Positions 47,311 to 55,666 of a DNA stretch of 64,000 bases are shown here, piece after piece (the stretch's first letter is position 1; every line of letters begins with the position of its first letter). The position numbers were made by a program, and so were the translations under genes. This DNA is from Kibdelosporangium sp. MJ126-NF4 (GTDB lineage: Bacteria; Actinomycetota; Actinomycetes; Mycobacteriales; Pseudonocardiaceae): assembly GCF_000826545.1 (NCBI RefSeq), contig NZ_CDME01000014.1, positions 310,001 to 374,000 of the forward strand, given 5' to 3'. The notes under the pieces were generated by a model, which made no database searches, was not told the origin of the DNA, and was given only the letters and a program-made list of their open reading frames with translations.

Positions 47311-48601
47311 CTAACGGGCGCGTTCCGGCCGCAAGGTCTTGGACCACAGCGAGGTGCCTCGGCCGTCGCGCAGCCACACGGTCAGCTCGCCGCTGCGGCC
47401 GTCGACCGAGACCTCGCCGAAGTGCTGGAAACCCAGCAGCGGCGAGGTGTTCGCGGCGGGCGGGGCGTGCACGAACTCGGCGACCGGGCCGAATGTCGGG
47501 TCGAGGTTGTTCGGGCCGAACGCGCCCGCGTGCAGCGGACCGGACACGAACTCCCAGAACGGGTCGAAGTCGCCGACCGCGGCCCGGTCCGGCGAGTAGT
47601 GGTGCGCGGCGGTGTAGTGCACGTCGGCGGTCAGCCACACGACGTTGCGGACCCGGCGCTGCGCGAGTGTGCGCAGCACCCACGCCAGCTCGTGCTCCCG
47701 GCCGCCGGGCTGTCCGGGCAGGCCGTTGGCGACGCCTTCGATGCCGTTGCCGTCCGGCACGGTCAGCCCGATCGGCAGGTCCGCGGCGACGATCTTCCAC
47801 GTGGCCTGGCTGCGGTCCAGCGAGTCGACCAGCCAGCGGGCCTGGCGGGCGCCGAGGATCCGGCCGACGCCGGTCTGCGGCGCGGTGTTGGCGTCCTTGT
47901 AGGTCCGCATGTCCAGCACGAACAGCTCGACGCGGCGGCCGAAGCGGAAGCTGCGGTACACGCGGCCGTCCACCGCGCGGGTCCGGTCCACCGGCTGCCA
48001 TTCGTGGAACGCCTGGAACGCGCGCTGCGCCAGCACGTCCACGCGCTTCTCGGTGTACTGCGGCAGGTCCAGGATCTCGCCGGGATACCAGTTGTTGGTG
48101 ACCTCATGGTCGTCCCACTGGACGATGCTGGGCACCGACGCCGCCAGCCTACGGACGTTCTGGTCGAGCATGTTGTACGCGAACTGGCCGCGGTACTCGG
48201 TGAGTGTCGCGGAAGCTCCCGGTCAACGGTTCGCTGACCGTGCGGCCGTCGAGGTCCTCGGCGCGAACGCGGTAGTACGTCTCACATCCGGGCAGGACGC
48301 CACGCACACGCAGCTTGCCTGTGCCGTCGGTGTCGGGTGTGAGCACGGGGCCACGCAGGCGGCGCGCGTACCGGAACGACGGGTCGTGTGACACCTCGAC
48401 CAGCATCCGCGACGGACGGTCCGCCCTGGTCCAGACCAAGGCACCGTCGGTGGTCACGTCACCGGTCTGCACACCGTGTGTGAGCACCGGACGATCACGG
48501 CGTAACGGGGTGCCCGAAGACTGGGCTCCTGCCGGAAGTGCCCCGGCGACAAGCATTCCGGCGCTCATCGCACCGGCTCGTAGAACTGTTCGTCTGTCCA
48601 T
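47311..48601 (-). pseudogene. phoD: PhoD-type alkaline phosphatase with internal deletion and frameshift
   Basis: The N-terminal part has a Tat-like leader (MDRRTVLRAGAMSAGMLVAG) and a PhoD N-terminal Ig-like domain ending PLTGSF. The frame then shifts at about 48211. The second part, in another frame, resumes ATLTEYRGQFAYNMLDQNVR and continues with VQWDDHEVTNNWYPGEI to a normal end. The segment between, about 90 residues in intact members and including the metal-binding GDTxYADG motif, is gone. The protein therefore lacks core active-site residues and cannot be made in one frame. It interrupts the ndk-DUF4233 neighbourhood. Confidence 0.85.
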
Positions 48602-48636
48602 GTGGGGCGTTGTATCCCGGGGAGAAGAACGGAAAG

Positions 48637-49008
48637 TTAACGCTCCTGCTGACTTGGCAGACGTCCCTCTGCCATTCGCCTGGCCACATCGCGGCGCAGC
48701 CAGAACAGGTATGTCCACACGAGACCGAAGATGAGACCGAGCACACCGAGCTCCGGCACCGCGAAGAAGCTCCCCAGCATCACCAGTTGCAGGCCGAGCA
48801 CGACGAACATGGCCCACGCGTGCCGCAGCAGCCCGCACGTGACGATCAGGCCGAGCACGATCCCGCCGACCAGCAGGCCCTTCCAGGAGTTCAGCCCGCC
48901 GCCGGTGCGGTGCACCACCAGCAGCGCCAGCGCGACGACGACCGCCTCGATGATGAGGGCACCCGCCATCACACCGCGGAAGCCCTTCATGGGGTCAGGA
49001 GTGGTCAT
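48637..49008 (-). CDS. DUF4233 membrane protein
   Basis: This 123-residue protein has four hydrophobic segments (about 10-32, 43-60, 65-85, 88-106) and matches the actinobacterial DUF4233 family found directly after folC. The start MKGFRGVMAGALIIEAVVVA is typical. The ATG overlaps the folC stop (ATGA). Function is unknown; the tight coupling to folC is conserved in actinobacteria. Confidence 0.9.
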   Translation of the reverse strand: MTTPDPMKGFRGVMAGALIIEAVVVALALLVVHRTGGGLNSWKGLLVGGIVLGLIVTCGLLRHAWAMFVVLGLQLVMLGSFFAVPELGVLGLIFGLVWTYLFWLRRDVARRMAEGRLPSQQER

Positions 49009-50366
49009 GCGGGCACCTTCCCGAACAAAGTCCTGGCCTCGCCCGCGGTGACCACGGAGCCGGTGACGACGATCCCACCGCCTGCCAGCGGTTCGTTCGG
49101 GTCACCGACCTCCTCCACCAGACGCACCGCGGTCTCCAGCGCGGTGTCCAGCCGGGATTCGACCACGATCCGCTCGTCGCCGAAGATGTCCTGCGCGATG
49201 CTGGCCAGTTCGTCGACGTCCATGGCGCGCGGCGAGGTGTTGCGCGTCAGGATGACGTCGGTCACCACGGGTTCGAGCGCCTCCAGGATGCCCTTGGCGT
49301 CCTTGTCCGCCATCATGCCGACGACCGCGACCAGCCGCCGGAACGCGAACTCGTCCCGCAGCGCCGACGCCAGCGCGGCCGCGCCGTGCGGGTTGTGCGC
49401 GGCGTCGATGAAAACGCTTGGCGCGGAACGCATCCGTTCCAGCCTGCCGGGTATCACGACGGACGCGAAGCCTTCCCTGACCGCCTCGACGTCGATCCGG
49501 CGGTCGGCGCCCGCGCCGAAGAACGCCTCCACCGCGGCGAGCGCTCGGGCGGCGTTGTCGGCCTGGTGCGCGCCGTGCAGCGGCAGGAAGATCTCGTCGT
49601 ACACGCCACCGAGGCCTTGCAGTGTCAGCACTTGGCCACCGACAGCGACGTCCCGGTTGAGCACCGCGAACTCCGAGCCCTGGCGTGCCACGGTCGCGTC
49701 GACCTCGGCCACCCGCTCCAGCAGGACCTGCGTCACCTCGGGCCGCTGCTCGGCGAGCAGCGCGATCGAGCCGGGTTTGATGATCCCGGCCTTCTCCCGC
49801 GCGATGCCGGTGATGTCCGGGCCGAGGTAGTCGACGTGGTCGACGGCGACCGGGCCGATCACGGCAATCTCGGCGTCCACCACGTTCGTGGCGTCCCAGC
49901 CGCCGCCCAGCCCGACCTCGACCACGGCGGCCTCGACCGGCGCCTCGGCGAACGCCGCGTACGCCATCCCGGCGAGCACCTCGAACTTGCTCATCCGGAC
50001 GTCGTTCGCGTCGTCCACCATGGACACGTACGGCGCCAGGTCGCGGTAGGCCGCGACGTACTGCTCCGCGCTGATCGGGGCGCCGTCGATCGCGATCCGC
50101 TCGGTCACCACCTGCAGGTGCGGGCTGGTGAACCGGCCGACCCGCAGGCCGATCCTGGTCAGCAGCGCGTCGATCATGCGAGTGGTGGACGTCTTGCCGT
50201 TGGTCCCGGTGACGTGCAGCACCGGATAGCCACGCTGCGGGTTGCCCAGCACGTCCATCAGCGCCCTGACGCGGTCGAGCGACGGCGCGATCCTGGTCTC
50301 CGGCCAGCGGGTGTCCAGCTCCGCTTCGACTTCACGGAGAACCTGCGGCGCGTCGGCATCGGTCAC
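49005..50366 (-). CDS. folC: folylpolyglutamate / dihydrofolate synthase
   Basis: This 453-residue Mur-ligase-family enzyme adds glutamates to folates. The P-loop HVTGTNGKTSTTRMI (about 51), GGGWDATNVVD, GPVAVDHVDYLG, and the C-terminal FIDAAHNPHG are all signature blocks. Normally valS lies directly upstream; here 13 kb of accessory genes separate them. It is coupled to the DUF4233 gene. Confidence 0.96.
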   Translation of the reverse strand: MTDADAPQVLREVEAELDTRWPETRIAPSLDRVRALMDVLGNPQRGYPVLHVTGTNGKTSTTRMIDALLTRIGLRVGRFTSPHLQVVTERIAIDGAPISAEQYVAAYRDLAPYVSMVDDANDVRMSKFEVLAGMAYAAFAEAPVEAAVVEVGLGGGWDATNVVDAEIAVIGPVAVDHVDYLGPDITGIAREKAGIIKPGSIALLAEQRPEVTQVLLERVAEVDATVARQGSEFAVLNRDVAVGGQVLTLQGLGGVYDEIFLPLHGAHQADNAARALAAVEAFFGAGADRRIDVEAVREGFASVVIPGRLERMRSAPSVFIDAAHNPHGAAALASALRDEFAFRRLVAVVGMMADKDAKGILEALEPVVTDVILTRNTSPRAMDVDELASIAQDIFGDERIVVESRLDTALETAVRLVEEVGDPNEPLAGGGIVVTGSVVTAGEARTLFGKVPA

Positions 50367-50384
50367 GTCAACCGAGTCTAGGCG

Positions 50385-51125
50385 TCACCGCAGGACCGGC
50401 AGCTGCGGGGACCGGAACACCCGGTAGTTCGAGTCGACCGCGTGCACGAGGCAGCCCGGCTGGTCGGCGGCCCACTCCACGCCGTCGATGCCCATCGCGA
50501 ACGCGGCGGTGGCGGTGGCATCCGCCGTGGTCAGGTCGAACGCGAACACGGTGATGCTGAGCAGGCCGAACGCGGGCAGGCCGGTGCGGCCGTCGAGGAT
50601 GTGCCGCCCGCGCTCGTAGGCCGCGGACGTGGCGACGGCGCCGTCGCGCACGCCGACAACAGCGCACACCTCCCGGCTGTTGTCGGGGTGCCGGATACCG
50701 ACCCGCCACGGCTCGCCGTCGGCCGGTTCACCGGCCGTGACCACGTCGCCACCGGCGTTGATGCAGAACCTGCTCAGCCCGGCGGCGCGCAGCATCTCGG
50801 CGGCCCGCTGCACCGACCAGCCCTTGACGACCGCGTTCGGGTCGAGGCCCCGGCCGGGCAGTTTGGCCTTGAACGCGCCGCCGGACTGCTGCTCGTAGGT
50901 CTCGCACAGCGCGAGGACGTGCCGCAGGTCGTCGCTGATCTCGTCGGCGCCGATCCGGCCCTCGTCGAGCCTGGTCACCTCGCTGTCCATCCGGAACGGG
51001 CTGAACCGCAGGTCGACCTCGTGCAGCCAGGCGAAGACGCGTTCGGCGTCGTCGTCGGTGCCGTCCCGCAGGTCCAGCGAGATCGGCAGGCCCATCAGCT
51101 GGCGTACCGCCGTGACAGCCATCAT
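50385..51125 (-). CDS. apbE: FAD:protein FMN transferase (ApbE)
   Basis: This 246-residue enzyme attaches FMN to a threonine of a target protein. Blocks seen include ALCETYEQQSGGAFKAK, DPNAVVKGWSVQRAAEML and CINAGGDVVTAGEP, and the late ATSAAYERGRHILDGRTG. No signal peptide or lipobox is visible, so transfer may occur inside the cell. Its ATG overlaps the stop of the FMN-binding protein gene, the obvious substrate. It is shorter than typical lipoprotein ApbE (about 330 residues), as in many actinomycetes. Confidence 0.9.
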   Translation of the reverse strand: MMAVTAVRQLMGLPISLDLRDGTDDDAERVFAWLHEVDLRFSPFRMDSEVTRLDEGRIGADEISDDLRHVLALCETYEQQSGGAFKAKLPGRGLDPNAVVKGWSVQRAAEMLRAAGLSRFCINAGGDVVTAGEPADGEPWRVGIRHPDNSREVCAVVGVRDGAVATSAAYERGRHILDGRTGLPAFGLLSITVFAFDLTTADATATAAFAMGIDGVEWAADQPGCLVHAVDSNYRVFRSPQLPVLR

Positions 51126-51529
51126 GCGCCCTTCGCGTCGATCGCCGCCTGCAGCGAGCTGATGTAGGACTGGCTGGTCATGGTCGCGCCGGAGACGGTG
51201 TCGATGTCGGCGTTCTGCGCCAGCAGTGTCTCATGGACCAGCCGCGGACCGGCCGTTCTGGACGGTCCGGAGTTGGGCAGCTGCAGGAACTTCACGTCGG
51301 TGATCTCATCACCGGTGAACACGACCTGGACCTGCACGACGCCGTGCCGGTTGCGTTCGGCGGATCCGTCCACGGTTCTGGCAGGCGCCGTGCCCGAGGC
51401 GGGCGGCGAGGACGGGGCCGTGCTCGCCGGTGGGAGCGCCACCGACTCGGCGGACAGGCTCGGCTCGTACTGCCACACGAACGCGAATCCGGCGGCGGTC
51501 AGCAGGATGGCGGGAATTGCCTTGCGCAT
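51122..51529 (-). CDS. FMN-binding domain protein (flavinylation target)
   Basis: This 135-residue protein starts with a signal-anchor (AIPAILLTAAGFAFVWQY, about 4-21), an Ala/Pro/Ser linker and one FMN-binding domain. The motif DTVSGATMTSQSY (Thr116) is the ApbE flavinylation site. It would carry covalent FMN on the outer face of the membrane and pass electrons from the ferric-reductase-like protein, its upstream neighbour. It is coupled to apbE by an ATGA overlap. Confidence 0.9.
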   Translation of the reverse strand: MRKAIPAILLTAAGFAFVWQYEPSLSAESVALPPASTAPSSPPASGTAPARTVDGSAERNRHGVVQVQVVFTGDEITDVKFLQLPNSGPSRTAGPRLVHETLLAQNADIDTVSGATMTSQSYISSLQAAIDAKGA

Positions 51530-51541
51530 GTCTCGGTCCTC

Positions 51542-52915
51542 TCAACTGGCCAGGCTGAAGCGTTCGGCGTGGATCTGGTCACGGGGTACCCCCAATTCGC
51601 GCAGCGATCGCAGGACCGCGGCGGTCATCGGCGGCGGGCCGCACACGAACACGTCCCGGTCCCGCGCGTCCGGGACCAGCCCGGCCAGGTTCCCCGCGCT
51701 GAGCAGCTGGTTGCCGTGGTCGTCGACTGTCGTGACCGGACCGGCCAGCAGGTGCAGCACGGCGCCGCGGGCTCGGGCCACATCGGACAGTTCCCGCAGC
51801 AGAACGGCATCGTCGTGCTTGTTCACGCGGTACAGCACGACGACGTGGCCGCTGATGTCCTCCAGCAGCGCGCGGATCGGCGTGACGCCGACGCCTCCGG
51901 CGACCAGCAACGCGTTCTGCCTGGTCCGGTGCATCGTGGTGAACGCTCCGTACGGCCCTTCGGCGAACACACGCGTGCCGGGCTTGATGTGACGCAGTGA
52001 CGCGCTGCCGTCACCGAGTGCCTTCGCGGTGAGCCGCAACGACTTCCCGTCGGGCGCGGCGGACAGCGAGAACGGGTTGGCCGCCCACCAACGGCCCTTG
52101 GTGAGAAACCGCCAGATGAAGAACTGCCCTGCCTTTGCGGGCAAGCGGTCGAGGTCACGGCCGGTGATGTACACCGACACGACCTGAGACGACTCCGGCA
52201 CGACCGCGGACACCCGCAGCCGGTGCCGGAAGTTGCGCCACAGCGGCAGGATCACACGCCCCAGCAGCACGGCGCCGAGCGCGCCGCCCCACAGCGCCCA
52301 CCAGTAGGCGCGGGCGAACGAGGATCCCACGAAGGACGAACCGGTCGCGATCTGGTGCGTGAACGCCAGTATCACGGCCAGGTACGTGTAGAGGTGGATG
52401 AAATGCCAGGTCTCGTAGGCGAGTTTGCGCCGGGCGACCCGAGCCGACACGGCACCGACCGCCAGGATCAGCACGAACGCGACGACAGCCCGCAGCACAC
52501 CCTCGGTGGTCTCGGCGAGCGTGACCAGTTCGCCGACCGGGCCGGTGCCGGACAGGCTGGCGTATCCGAAGACGATGAACACCAGGTGCCCGACCAGCAG
52601 CCACAGCACCCCGAAACCGGTCCAGCGGTGCAGGCCGGTCAGCCGGTCCATGCCCAGCCGCCGGTCCAGCCACGGCAGCCGGGCGACCAGGACGAGCTGG
52701 AACGCCATCAGCAGCGCGCCGTACAGGCCGAACAGGCGGCCGATCGAGATCAACGGGTCGGCCGACGGCCCGGCTTGGGCGAACAGCACCGAGACGAGCG
52801 CGACATTCGCGCCCAGCACGGCACAGAGCCCGGTACGGGCCAGGACCCGCGGCCGGGTCAGGCGGACAGGTGCCGGGCGGACAGGTGCCGGGTGACCATG
52901 TGACAGGGTCGTCAT
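51542..52915 (-). CDS. ferric-reductase-like membrane flavoprotein
   Basis: This 457-residue protein has six membrane helices (about 28-225), with His residues in LHRWTGFGVLWLLVGHLVFI and in YETWHFIHLYTYLAVILAFTH placed to bind two hemes. A ferredoxin-reductase-type FAD/NAD domain follows (about 235-455), with GPYGAFTTM and VAGGVGVTPIRALLED and ending VFVCGPPPM. It would move electrons from NAD(P)H across the membrane. It is 12 bp upstream of the FMN-binding protein and diverges from a two-component system. The final acceptor is unknown. Confidence 0.88.
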   Translation of the reverse strand: MTTLSHGHPAPVRPAPVRLTRPRVLARTGLCAVLGANVALVSVLFAQAGPSADPLISIGRLFGLYGALLMAFQLVLVARLPWLDRRLGMDRLTGLHRWTGFGVLWLLVGHLVFIVFGYASLSGTGPVGELVTLAETTEGVLRAVVAFVLILAVGAVSARVARRKLAYETWHFIHLYTYLAVILAFTHQIATGSSFVGSSFARAYWWALWGGALGAVLLGRVILPLWRNFRHRLRVSAVVPESSQVVSVYITGRDLDRLPAKAGQFFIWRFLTKGRWWAANPFSLSAAPDGKSLRLTAKALGDGSASLRHIKPGTRVFAEGPYGAFTTMHRTRQNALLVAGGVGVTPIRALLEDISGHVVVLYRVNKHDDAVLLRELSDVARARGAVLHLLAGPVTTVDDHGNQLLSAGNLAGLVPDARDRDVFVCGPPPMTAAVLRSLRELGVPRDQIHAERFSLAS

Positions 52916-53026
52916 GGCACAGAGCTTGCTGAACGAACCTGTGCCGGTCCTGTCACGAACCTGTCGACTTGCTGTCGGCGGCCGGGCCGTCTCGCTGTCC
53001 GTGCGCGGGGGCGGCACCATGGGGGT

Positions 53027-53725
53027 GTGAACAAGAAAAGCCCGGTGCGGCTGCTGGTCGTCGACGACGAGCCGCACATCGCCGACCTGGTCGCGACCGT
53101 CGCCCGGTACGAGGGCTGGCACGCGGTGACCGCGGGGACGGGTGCGGAGGCGCTGCGCCAGGCGGAGAGCTTCGGGCCGGACATCGTGGTGCTGGACCTG
53201 ATGCTGCCCGACGTGGACGGCTTCACCGTGCTGGACGGGCTGCGCGCCAGCGGCGCGATGGTGCCGGTGGTGTTCCTCACCGCGAAGGACGCGACCGCCG
53301 ACCGGATCGCCGGGTTGACCCGCGGCGGCGACGACTACCTGGTCAAGCCGTTCTCGGTGGAGGAGCTGATGGCCAGGCTGCGCGCGGTGCTGCGGCGCAG
53401 CAACGGCCCGACGTGGAAACGGTCCGTGCTGGAGGTCGCGGACCTGGTGATGGACGAGGACACCCGTGAGGTCCGGCGCGCGGGCGAGGTGGTCTCGTTG
53501 ACGCCGACGGAGTTCGAGCTGCTGCGCTACCTGCTGCGCCGCTCCCCCGCCGTGCTGACCAAGGCGCAGATCCTGGACCACGTGTGGGAGTACGACTTCG
53601 GTGGCCGGTCCAATGTGGTCGAACTGGTCGTGTCCCACCTGCGCCGCAAGGTCGACGACGGGCATGAGCCGTTGATCCACACCGTCCGCGGCGTGGGCTA
53701 CGTCGTGCGGCGGCCTACCGGATGA
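53027..53725 (+). CDS. OmpR-family response regulator
   Basis: This 232-residue regulator has a receiver domain (about 7-118; Asp57 in VVLDLMLPDVDG, Lys107 in LVKPFS) and a C-terminal winged helix (about 135-230, TPTEFELLRYLLRRSPAVLT and VVSHLRRKVDD). The GTG at 53027 is the start. Its stop overlaps the kinase ATG. It is divergent from the ferric-reductase-like gene across 111 bp, so it may control that operon. Confidence 0.94.
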   Translation: MNKKSPVRLLVVDDEPHIADLVATVARYEGWHAVTAGTGAEALRQAESFGPDIVVLDLMLPDVDGFTVLDGLRASGAMVPVVFLTAKDATADRIAGLTRGGDDYLVKPFSVEELMARLRAVLRRSNGPTWKRSVLEVADLVMDEDTREVRRAGEVVSLTPTEFELLRYLLRRSPAVLTKAQILDHVWEYDFGGRSNVVELVVSHLRRKVDDGHEPLIHTVRGVGYVVRRPTG

Positions 53726-55128
53726 CCCGGGAGATGAACCGCTGGCAACGGACTCCGCTCGGCACCCGTCTCGCGCTCGCGCTGGGCGCGTTGGCGCTGG
53801 TGGTCTTCGGGATCGTCGGCACTGTGCTCGTGACCAGTACGCGTGACTACCTGGCGCGGCAACTGGACGACCAGATGGCCAAGACCCAGAAGGAACAAGC
53901 GAGTTACCGTGCCAAGTGGAAGGCGCCGTACACCTGGCAGCAGTTGGTGTACAACCCGAGGAACGACTCCGTCTCGCAGATCGGGGACAACCAGTTGCCG
54001 CCGGAGCACGACCGGGACGAGTTCGTGGCGCTGGCCAAGCAGGCACTGGACAAGCAGGAGGACCACGCCTTCCAGACGATCTTCATCCGCGACCAGGGCT
54101 CGTTCCGGGCGCGGGCGTGCCAGATCGGCGGCGGTTTCTTCCTGGTCAGCGCGGCCCCCATCACGGACCTGAACAGCACGGTCCGGTGGCTGGTCATCGT
54201 GTCGGTCAGCGCGTTCGCGGTGGCGCTGGTGATCCTGGTGGTCGCGGGCAGGATCGTGCTGCGCAGGGGGCTGCGCCCGTTGAGCGCCATGGCATCGACG
54301 GCGCACGACATCACGTCGCACGACCTGACCGACTCCGGGCACCTGCCGGTCCGCGCGGGCGGCGCGGGCGGCGGGCCTGAGGTGGAGGAGCTGCGGACGT
54401 CGTTCAACGTGATGCTCGACCACATCGACGCCTCGCTGGCGGCGAGAACGGCGGCGGAGCAACGACTGCGCCGGTTCATCGCCGACGCGTCGCACGAGCT
54501 GCGCACGCCACTGACGTCGATCCGGGGCTACGCGGACCTGTTCCGCTACGCGGCGGCGAACGAGCCAGCCGAACGCGAGGCGCACCTGGCGAAGATCCGT
54601 GAGGAGACCGAGCGGATGAGCGTCCTGGTGGACGACTTGTTGCTGCTGGCGAGGCTGGACTCGGAATCCCCGCTGCGCCTGGAGCGGATCGACCTGGTGG
54701 AGGTCGCGTCGGCGGCGGCGCAGGCGTTCGTGGCCGCGCACCCGGACTACCCGTTGAACTTCGACGCCCCCAGCCGTGTGCCGGTCCACGGCGACCCGAT
54801 GCGGCTGCGCCAGGTACTGGACAACCTGTTGACGAACATCGCCCGGCACACGCCACCGGGCACGGACGTGGAGCTGACGGTGAGCCAGGACGCGGTGATG
54901 ACTGTGACGGACACCGGGCCGGGAATCCGGCCGGAGCACCAGGCCAGGATCTTCGACCGGTTCTACCGGATCGACGACTCCCGGAGCCGCAACGTCGGCG
55001 GCACCGGCCTTGGCCTGTCGATCGTGCACTCGATCGTCAGCGCGCACGGCGGAACGGTGAACCTGTCCAGCGAGCCCGGCCGGACATCGTTCATCATCAC
55101 CGTCGACACAGGCGAAGATCGGCAATGA
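53722..55128 (+). CDS. sensor histidine kinase
   Basis: This 468-residue kinase has two membrane helices (about 17-40 and 152-176) around a 110-residue extracellular sensor with no recognised fold, then HAMP, the DHp helix FIADASHELRTPLTSIRGYA (phosphoacceptor His), and the ATPase with DNLLTNIARH, DTGPGI and GTGLGLSIVHS. It is the partner of the preceding regulator (ATGA overlap), of the TcrY/CutS-like class. The signal is unknown. Confidence 0.93.
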   Translation: MTREMNRWQRTPLGTRLALALGALALVVFGIVGTVLVTSTRDYLARQLDDQMAKTQKEQASYRAKWKAPYTWQQLVYNPRNDSVSQIGDNQLPPEHDRDEFVALAKQALDKQEDHAFQTIFIRDQGSFRARACQIGGGFFLVSAAPITDLNSTVRWLVIVSVSAFAVALVILVVAGRIVLRRGLRPLSAMASTAHDITSHDLTDSGHLPVRAGGAGGGPEVEELRTSFNVMLDHIDASLAARTAAEQRLRRFIADASHELRTPLTSIRGYADLFRYAAANEPAEREAHLAKIREETERMSVLVDDLLLLARLDSESPLRLERIDLVEVASAAAQAFVAAHPDYPLNFDAPSRVPVHGDPMRLRQVLDNLLTNIARHTPPGTDVELTVSQDAVMTVTDTGPGIRPEHQARIFDRFYRIDDSRSRNVGGTGLGLSIVHSIVSAHGGTVNLSSEPGRTSFIITVDTGEDRQ

Positions 55129-55135
55129 TGCACGG

Positions 55136-55537
55136 GTGACAACCATCATCGACAAGATCGCGTGGATCCATCTGGACAACGGCAGGATCCTCGGTACCCG
55201 CTCGCGCGGCAAGGACGTCTACTACCTGCCCGGCGGCAAACGTGAACCCGGCGAAACCGACATCGACACCCTCACCAGGGAGATCGACGAGGAACTCGCC
55301 GTGACCATCGACCGCGCCACCGCCGCCCACCTCGGCACGTTCCAGGCACAGGCGCACGGCAAAGCCGAGGGCGTCATCGTCCGGATGACCTGTTACACGG
55401 CCGAGCACAAGGGAACCCCCACTGCGAGCAACGAGATCGCGGAGGTGATCTGGCTGGGCTACGGCGATCGGGACCGCGTCGCCGCTGTCGACCAGATCAT
55501 CTTCGACCACCTGCACGAGGGCGGTCTGCTCGACTGA
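55136..55537 (+). CDS. NUDIX hydrolase
   Basis: This 133-residue protein has a complete Nudix box, GGKREPGETDIDTLTREIDEEL, at about residues 33-54, for Mg-dependent cleavage of nucleoside diphosphate derivatives. It begins with GTG 7 bp after the kinase gene. The short length suits a MutT-like housecleaning enzyme. The substrate is unknown. Confidence 0.9.
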   Translation: MTTIIDKIAWIHLDNGRILGTRSRGKDVYYLPGGKREPGETDIDTLTREIDEELAVTIDRATAAHLGTFQAQAHGKAEGVIVRMTCYTAEHKGTPTASNEIAEVIWLGYGDRDRVAAVDQIIFDHLHEGGLLD

Positions 55538-55576
55538 CCCGCCCTGTCCGGCGGGAAACCGCTGGTGAGCGCGTAC

Positions 55577-55592
55577 CGGCCATATATGGCCG
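55577..55592. promoter_or_regulatory. palindrome upstream of the RHS toxin gene
   Basis: CGGCCATATATGGCCG is a perfect 16-bp palindrome, 75 bp upstream of the RHS start and 40 bp after the NUDIX stop. It may be an operator; no regulator is adjacent. Confidence 0.45.
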
Positions 55593-55666
55593 TTGTATGT
55601 CCTGTTGAAGTGAACAACCCACATCCACCCTGAGCCGAACTCGGTCATGAGGTGGATGGGGGTGCC

